Shown here one piece after another: positions 60,572 to 64,000 of a DNA stretch of 64,000 bases. The notes beneath the pieces were generated by a model, which had not been told where the DNA came from, made no database searches, and saw nothing but the letters and a program-made list of their open reading frames with translations. This stretch comes from Chryseobacterium rhizoplanae (GTDB lineage Bacteria > Bacteroidota > Bacteroidia > Flavobacteriales > Weeksellaceae), in contig NZ_FXTC01000004.1 in the NCBI RefSeq assembly GCF_900182655.1, positions 186,001 through 250,000 on the forward strand, in the 5' to 3' direction. The number at the start of each line of letters is the position of its first letter. The first letter of the stretch is position 1. Both the position numbers and the translations under genes were made by a program.

Positions 60572-60579
60572 TATATTTG
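60572..60579 (+). promoter_or_regulatory. -7 box for the lectin-like operon
   Basis: TATATTTG fits TAnnTTTG. The next annotated gene begins 306 nt downstream (60886), so the transcript would have a long leader. No TTTG at the 19-nt position. Confidence 0.55.
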
Positions 60580-60885
60580 CAAAAACACAAGGATTATGAA
60601 TTTTACTATTCTAAAGGCTTATATTGTATAATAGGGCTACTTAAACTCAATTCTCTTTTTCGACTCTTACAGGTAGACATAGATGTTTCTGTGATCCATT
60701 CTTGTTATATCTGTTACTTTGGAACCTAAGGTCTCCTCATACCGCTGTATTTGTATAATTCATTGGTTTGAACGAATTGAAGGCGTATTGATATCCAGTA
60801 CAAATTAAGCTGAAAGGAAAGTATTTTTCATAAAACACAACACAAAAAACATATAAAACACAGATAAAAAATTATTCAAAACATC
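60580..60885 (+). other. Long untranslated leader with a possible 11-codon leader frame
   Basis: About 300 nt between the likely transcription start and the ATG at 60886. An ATG at 60596 opens an 11-codon frame (MNFTILKAYIV, stop at 60629-60631) 16 nt after the -7 box. No long open frame follows. No known riboswitch is recognised. The rest of 60346-60452 is AT-rich and empty. Confidence 0.4.
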
Positions 60886-61458
60886 ATGATTAAAAAATTA
60901 TTTCTACCAATTATTTTACTAAGTTCATATTCATTTGCTCAAGTTGGGATTAACACATCCACGCCTGATGAAAGTGCAATTCTGGATGTGTACAGCCAAA
61001 ATAAGGGGATGCTTATTCCAAGACTTACTACGGCAAAAAGAGATGCCATTTCTAATCCGGCCAACTCACTTCTTATTTATGATACGGATAAAAAATGTTT
61101 AAGCCAGAATATTGGAACACCTACCAAACCAGATTGGTTATGTATCAGTAATAATGCTGTAAAGATGTTTTACATGCCTAGTGTTTCTTTTGATACATCT
61201 ACCAACGCAACTGGCAGAACTAAAGATTTATATACTTTGTATAAAACGCAGTTCGGATCTCCAAAGGCGAAAAGCACCAGTGCTCCTGCATCTATTCCTT
61301 TTTTCCCGTCAAGCAAAGACCTTTACTATTATGTAACAGATGCTGATCCTAATGTATTCAGTAATATTTCTATTTCTGATGACGGGGTAATGACCTATGA
61401 TGTAAAAGCAGCTGCAACAGACTGTTCTTTTATTAATATTGTTTTTGTTGTTAAATAA
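60886..61458 (+). CDS. Exported protein of the QVGINT-type surface family
   Basis: A 190-residue protein with a signal peptide (LFLPIILLSSYSFAQ). The mature start QVGINTSTPDESAILDVYSQ, followed by NKGMLIPRLTTAKRDAI and NSLLIYDTDKKCL, is a recurrent opening of Bacteroidota exported proteins of unknown, probably surface or fibre-like role. No T9SS signal. It is 6 bp ahead of the lectin-like gene, so the two form one operon. Confidence 0.82.
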   Translation: MIKKLFLPIILLSSYSFAQVGINTSTPDESAILDVYSQNKGMLIPRLTTAKRDAISNPANSLLIYDTDKKCLSQNIGTPTKPDWLCISNNAVKMFYMPSVSFDTSTNATGRTKDLYTLYKTQFGSPKAKSTSAPASIPFFPSSKDLYYYVTDADPNVFSNISISDDGVMTYDVKAAATDCSFINIVFVVK

Positions 61459-61464
61459 TGAGTT

Positions 61465-62994
61465 ATGATAAAAAATACTCGAATTAACAGGAACAAAAGA
61501 CTTTTGTTTATTTTTTCATCGTTTATTTTCTCCCAAGGTATTCAGGCACAGAATCAGCAGGGAACCGGATATCCGTATTTTGTCAACTTCACACAAGGAT
61601 TACAGCCTCAGGAAGCTTATAAAGTAACAACCAGCGGAGTTCAGAATGATGCCACTTTTACTACAGAGGGCTTGAGATTAACCAGGAATATAAATACTAT
61701 ATCAGGAGGTGTTATACTCGCTGATAGAATATTCACTAGTGACCAGGGAATCAAGTTTGAATTTGAATATGCAATCTATGGAGGAGACCCCAACGGTGGA
61801 GATGGTATCTCTATATTTTTGGTAGATGGATCTATTCCTAAGGATCAGCTTAACCTTGGATCCATTGGTGGCGGACTCGGTTACACTTTTATTAGGGGAA
61901 ATGCATCTGCAGAGGGATTAAGGGGAGCTTATTTAGGAATTGGTCTCGATGAGTTTGGTAACTTCAAAAATACTTTTAATCAACCTGATAGAATAAGAAA
62001 TGGACTTTTTGGTCTATCTCTAGCGGATGGTCGTAGTAATGTAACCTTAAGAGGTAAACGTGGCAATCAATATCTACCCCCATATGAACTGCCAGGATAT
62101 AATGGCTACCCTTTACTCTACAGCACAGCAACCAATGCAGCTCCTTCCAGTAATAATCGTTCAGCCTATTTGGATGTCCTGACAGGAAAATATATCGGTA
62201 TCAAAAATCCGAACCTTAAGCAATTCACAGTAGAGAGTGGCGGAAACACAATTCCCCAAAATGATACTGATGTAAGATTCCGTAAAGCATATATAAAATT
62301 AGTCCCGAATCCATCAGGCGGTTACAATGTAACATTAGAAATACAACATGGAAATGTCAGAGAAACAGTTATTGATAATTACTATTATCCTACTACTGTA
62401 AAATATACAGAAAATACACTATCTCAAGAAGTAAGAACTTTAGACACTTCACCTCCTGCTACTTTCAGAATTGGTTTTGCTGCTTCTACCGGAGCTGCTA
62501 AAAATATACATTTATTGAAAAATTTAGGAGTAACCAGACCTTATGCTGCGGAGGTAACGGATGATCTGTTTGCAGGATGTCCGGGCATAAAATCTACGTA
62601 TTCTCCTTTACTTAATGATGCGGCATACAGCGGTCAGAATCCGCGAACGCTTTCTTATAATAATCTGGATTTTAATTCATTCCGTTTTTTAGACATCAAT
62701 GGTAGTGTAATCCCGAATATTGTAAATGGCACCTATACAAGCAATGAGGGTACATGGGTGTATTCTTATTCTACAGGAAGACTTTCTTTCAAGCCTGCAA
62801 CCGGATTTAACGGAACTGCACAAATAAAGTATGATATCAAAGGTGGAGGAAGCAATGGAACTGAAGCCCCTTACAATCTTGAAGAATACAGATCAATGCC
62901 GGCGTTGGTACAAGTGAATATTTCAAGTTCAAACAATTGCAGCAAAGCCTGTGTGATTTCTAATAAAAATGTCACTCAGAAAATAACAAGATAA
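61465..62994 (+). CDS. L-type lectin-like domain protein, exported
   Basis: A 509-residue exported protein. The signal peptide ends near residue 28 (FSQGIQAQ). Residues about 40-360 form a concanavalin-like lectin/glucanase fold: RIFTSDQGIKFEFEYAIYGG, then GDGISIFLVDG and GLRGAYLGIGLDEFGNF are the legume-lectin-type beta strands with the metal/carbohydrate loop. The C-terminal 130 residues start CPGIKSTYSP and include a CshA-fibril-like segment (GRLSFKPATGFNGTAQIKYD). A carbohydrate-binding surface protein is likely. No recognisable T9SS signal. Confidence 0.85.
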   Translation: MIKNTRINRNKRLLFIFSSFIFSQGIQAQNQQGTGYPYFVNFTQGLQPQEAYKVTTSGVQNDATFTTEGLRLTRNINTISGGVILADRIFTSDQGIKFEFEYAIYGGDPNGGDGISIFLVDGSIPKDQLNLGSIGGGLGYTFIRGNASAEGLRGAYLGIGLDEFGNFKNTFNQPDRIRNGLFGLSLADGRSNVTLRGKRGNQYLPPYELPGYNGYPLLYSTATNAAPSSNNRSAYLDVLTGKYIGIKNPNLKQFTVESGGNTIPQNDTDVRFRKAYIKLVPNPSGGYNVTLEIQHGNVRETVIDNYYYPTTVKYTENTLSQEVRTLDTSPPATFRIGFAASTGAAKNIHLLKNLGVTRPYAAEVTDDLFAGCPGIKSTYSPLLNDAAYSGQNPRTLSYNNLDFNSFRFLDINGSVIPNIVNGTYTSNEGTWVYSYSTGRLSFKPATGFNGTAQIKYDIKGGGSNGTEAPYNLEEYRSMPALVQVNISSSNNCSKACVISNKNVTQKITR

Positions 62995-62999
62995 TTTTA

Positions 63000-63026
63000 A
63001 AAACCAGCTTTTTAGGAGCTGGTTTT
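63000..63026. terminator. Bidirectional terminator
   Basis: AAAACCAGCT (63000-63009) pairs with 63017-63026 over a 7-nt loop between the convergent lectin-like and epimerase genes, followed by T. Confidence 0.88.
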
Positions 63027-63048
63027 TTATTTACAGTATTGAAAATCA

Positions 63049-64000
63049 CTATTTGTTATTTTGATCAAAATACTGAATTGCGTCTTCAATCGCTTTATCA
63101 ACAGGCTGGTAATGAAGTCCTAATTCATTTACTGATTTCTGATTAGAATAATAATTACAAATCTGCAGTGCTTTCATATTGGAAGTACTGAGATTTGTTT
63201 TTATCTTTAATTTTCTTAATCCCTCTCCTATCAATCCCAGGAAACTCAACAATCCATTGGGAATGGCTATCATAACCGGATTTTGATGGGTAATTCTATT
63301 TATTTTCTTAAAAAACTCTTTATAGCTTAAGTTTTCGTTAGCTAAAAGATATTTTTCACCATTCCTTCCCTTTTCAATTGCATTTAATACTCCGTTTGCG
63401 GCGTCTTCTACATGTACAAAGTTCTTTCCTCCTTTCGGATAGAAAACCAATTTCTTTTTCCAGGCCCAGAAGATGATTTTCCCGGAACTTGGTTTGCTGT
63501 CATAGGCTCCGATCATAAAAGTAGGATGTACAATAATCACTTCTGTATTTTTACGGTTCTTTAAAAGGTACTCTTCAGCTTCCAATTTAGTTTGAGCATA
63601 CATTGAATGGGTAAAAGGATAAAGCTGCGGCGCCTGTTCATTTCCCCGGAATGTTGTAGTACCATACCCTAAAGTGTTTGCCGTACTTACAAACAAAAAC
63701 TTTTTTACATTCATTAATTCTGCATGGGTAAACAGATTTACGGTTGTCTCATAATTCACTTTCCGATATTCATCATAGCTTATGAGATTCTGACGTGTTT
63801 CCGCAGCAATATGAATGACAAGATCAATTTCTTTGAGCAATAATGAAAGATCAGAGGAAAGGTCTGCTTCCAGCAGTTTCAGATTTTCGTTCTCCTCACC
63901 CAGCCAGCTGCTTTTCTTGCGCACCAGAGCAATAACAGAATAACCATTTTGTAATAATTTAATAATAACATTAGTTCCCAGAAGCCCTGTCGCTCCGGTT
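63049..64000 (-). CDS. NAD-dependent epimerase/dehydratase family protein, 5' end beyond window
   Basis: An extended SDR protein. A GTG at 63924 could be read as a start, but the frame stays open past it to the window edge and the extra codons spell the Rossmann glycine motif TGATGLLGTNVIIKLLQNGY, so the true start lies outside. The catalytic Y-x3-K is in SMYAQTKLEAEEY; IHIAAETRQNL and FVSTANTLGYG are family segments. Similar to dihydroflavonol-4-reductase-like and sugar epimerase proteins; the substrate is unknown. Confidence 0.9.
   Translation of the reverse strand, partial: TGATGLLGTNVIIKLLQNGYSVIALVRKKSSWLGEENENLKLLEADLSSDLSLLLKEIDLVIHIAAETRQNLISYDEYRKVNYETTVNLFTHAELMNVKKFLFVSTANTLGYGTTTFRGNEQAPQLYPFTHSMYAQTKLEAEEYLLKNRKNTEVIIVHPTFMIGAYDSKPSSGKIIFWAWKKKLVFYPKGGKNFVHVEDAANGVLNAIEKGRNGEKYLLANENLSYKEFFKKINRITHQNPVMIAIPNGLLSFLGLIGEGLRKLKIKTNLSTSNMKALQICNYYSNQKSVNELGLHYQPVDKAIEDAIQYFDQNNK

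Overview
The window looks like chromosome of a Bacteroidota member, most likely a flavobacterium close to Chryseobacterium. The grounds are AT-rich sequence, almost no Shine-Dalgarno motifs, promoters of the form TTTG-N19-TAnnTTTG (three exact matches, several near ones), type IX secretion C-terminal signals, paired GLPGLI-family proteins, M1/M12B/M61 secreted peptidases, and the typical Bacteroidota gene content (BlaI/M56 pair, RecQ without zinc cysteines, RND tripartite pump, tatC, prmC). Both ends cut through genes: a zinc-ribbon paralogue at the left and an NAD-dependent epimerase at the right.

Layout. 1-3450 (minus): two zinc-ribbon paralogues, hisS, an HRDC-only protein and ssb. 3794-5450: a small accessory spot with an XRE regulator and a very AT-rich DUF2971 gene, bracketed by duplicated intergenic modules. 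5500-10667 (plus): a long housekeeping run (ureohydrolase-like protein, HPP membrane protein, TIGR01777 oxidoreductase, Crp-type regulator, DUF4406, NudK, DUF2306). 11213-13663: an unknown secreted protein, a retropepsin-like aspartyl protease and a J-domain/KTSC fusion. 13738-14053 is a striking concentric inverted-repeat element. 14128-20430 (minus): tetR-tolC-adaptor-RND efflux operon with a pair of candidate TetR operators around its promoter. 20610-24518: a giant T9SS type B surface protein. 24556-32000 (mostly minus): CvfB-like S1 protein, lpd, cupin, glycosyltransferase, recQ. 32121-40979 (plus): kpsF, tatC, and three exported metallopeptidases (M12B with T9SS type A signal, M1, M61). 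41040-45184 (minus): pepE, a zinc-knuckle protein, dacB and an orphan histidine kinase in one operon from an exact TTTG-N19-TATCTTTG promoter. 45353-52425: TPR protein, YdeI-like protein, transaldolase, two GLPGLI proteins around a maltose-acetyltransferase-like gene, then M56/BlaI. 52743-55455: small unrelated genes. 55577-55871: three identical initiator tRNA genes in a 111-bp tandem array. 55973-60345 (plus): sua5-like, CPBP protease, yaaA, prmC, beta-lactamase-fold serine hydrolase, DUF4180. 60346-62994: a 540-bp regulatory region with nested inverted repeats and a long leader, then two exported genes, one with a lectin-like domain.

How it fits together. Most genes are ordinary chromosomal genes. 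The accessory or regulatory signals worth attention are the DUF2971 spot with shuffled flanking repeats, the concentric inverted repeats, the TetR and BlaI operator architectures, the hairpin element at 53393-53481, the initiator tRNA array and the structured upstream region of the lectin-like pair. I saw no complete phage, IS, CRISPR array or recognised multi-gene defence system.
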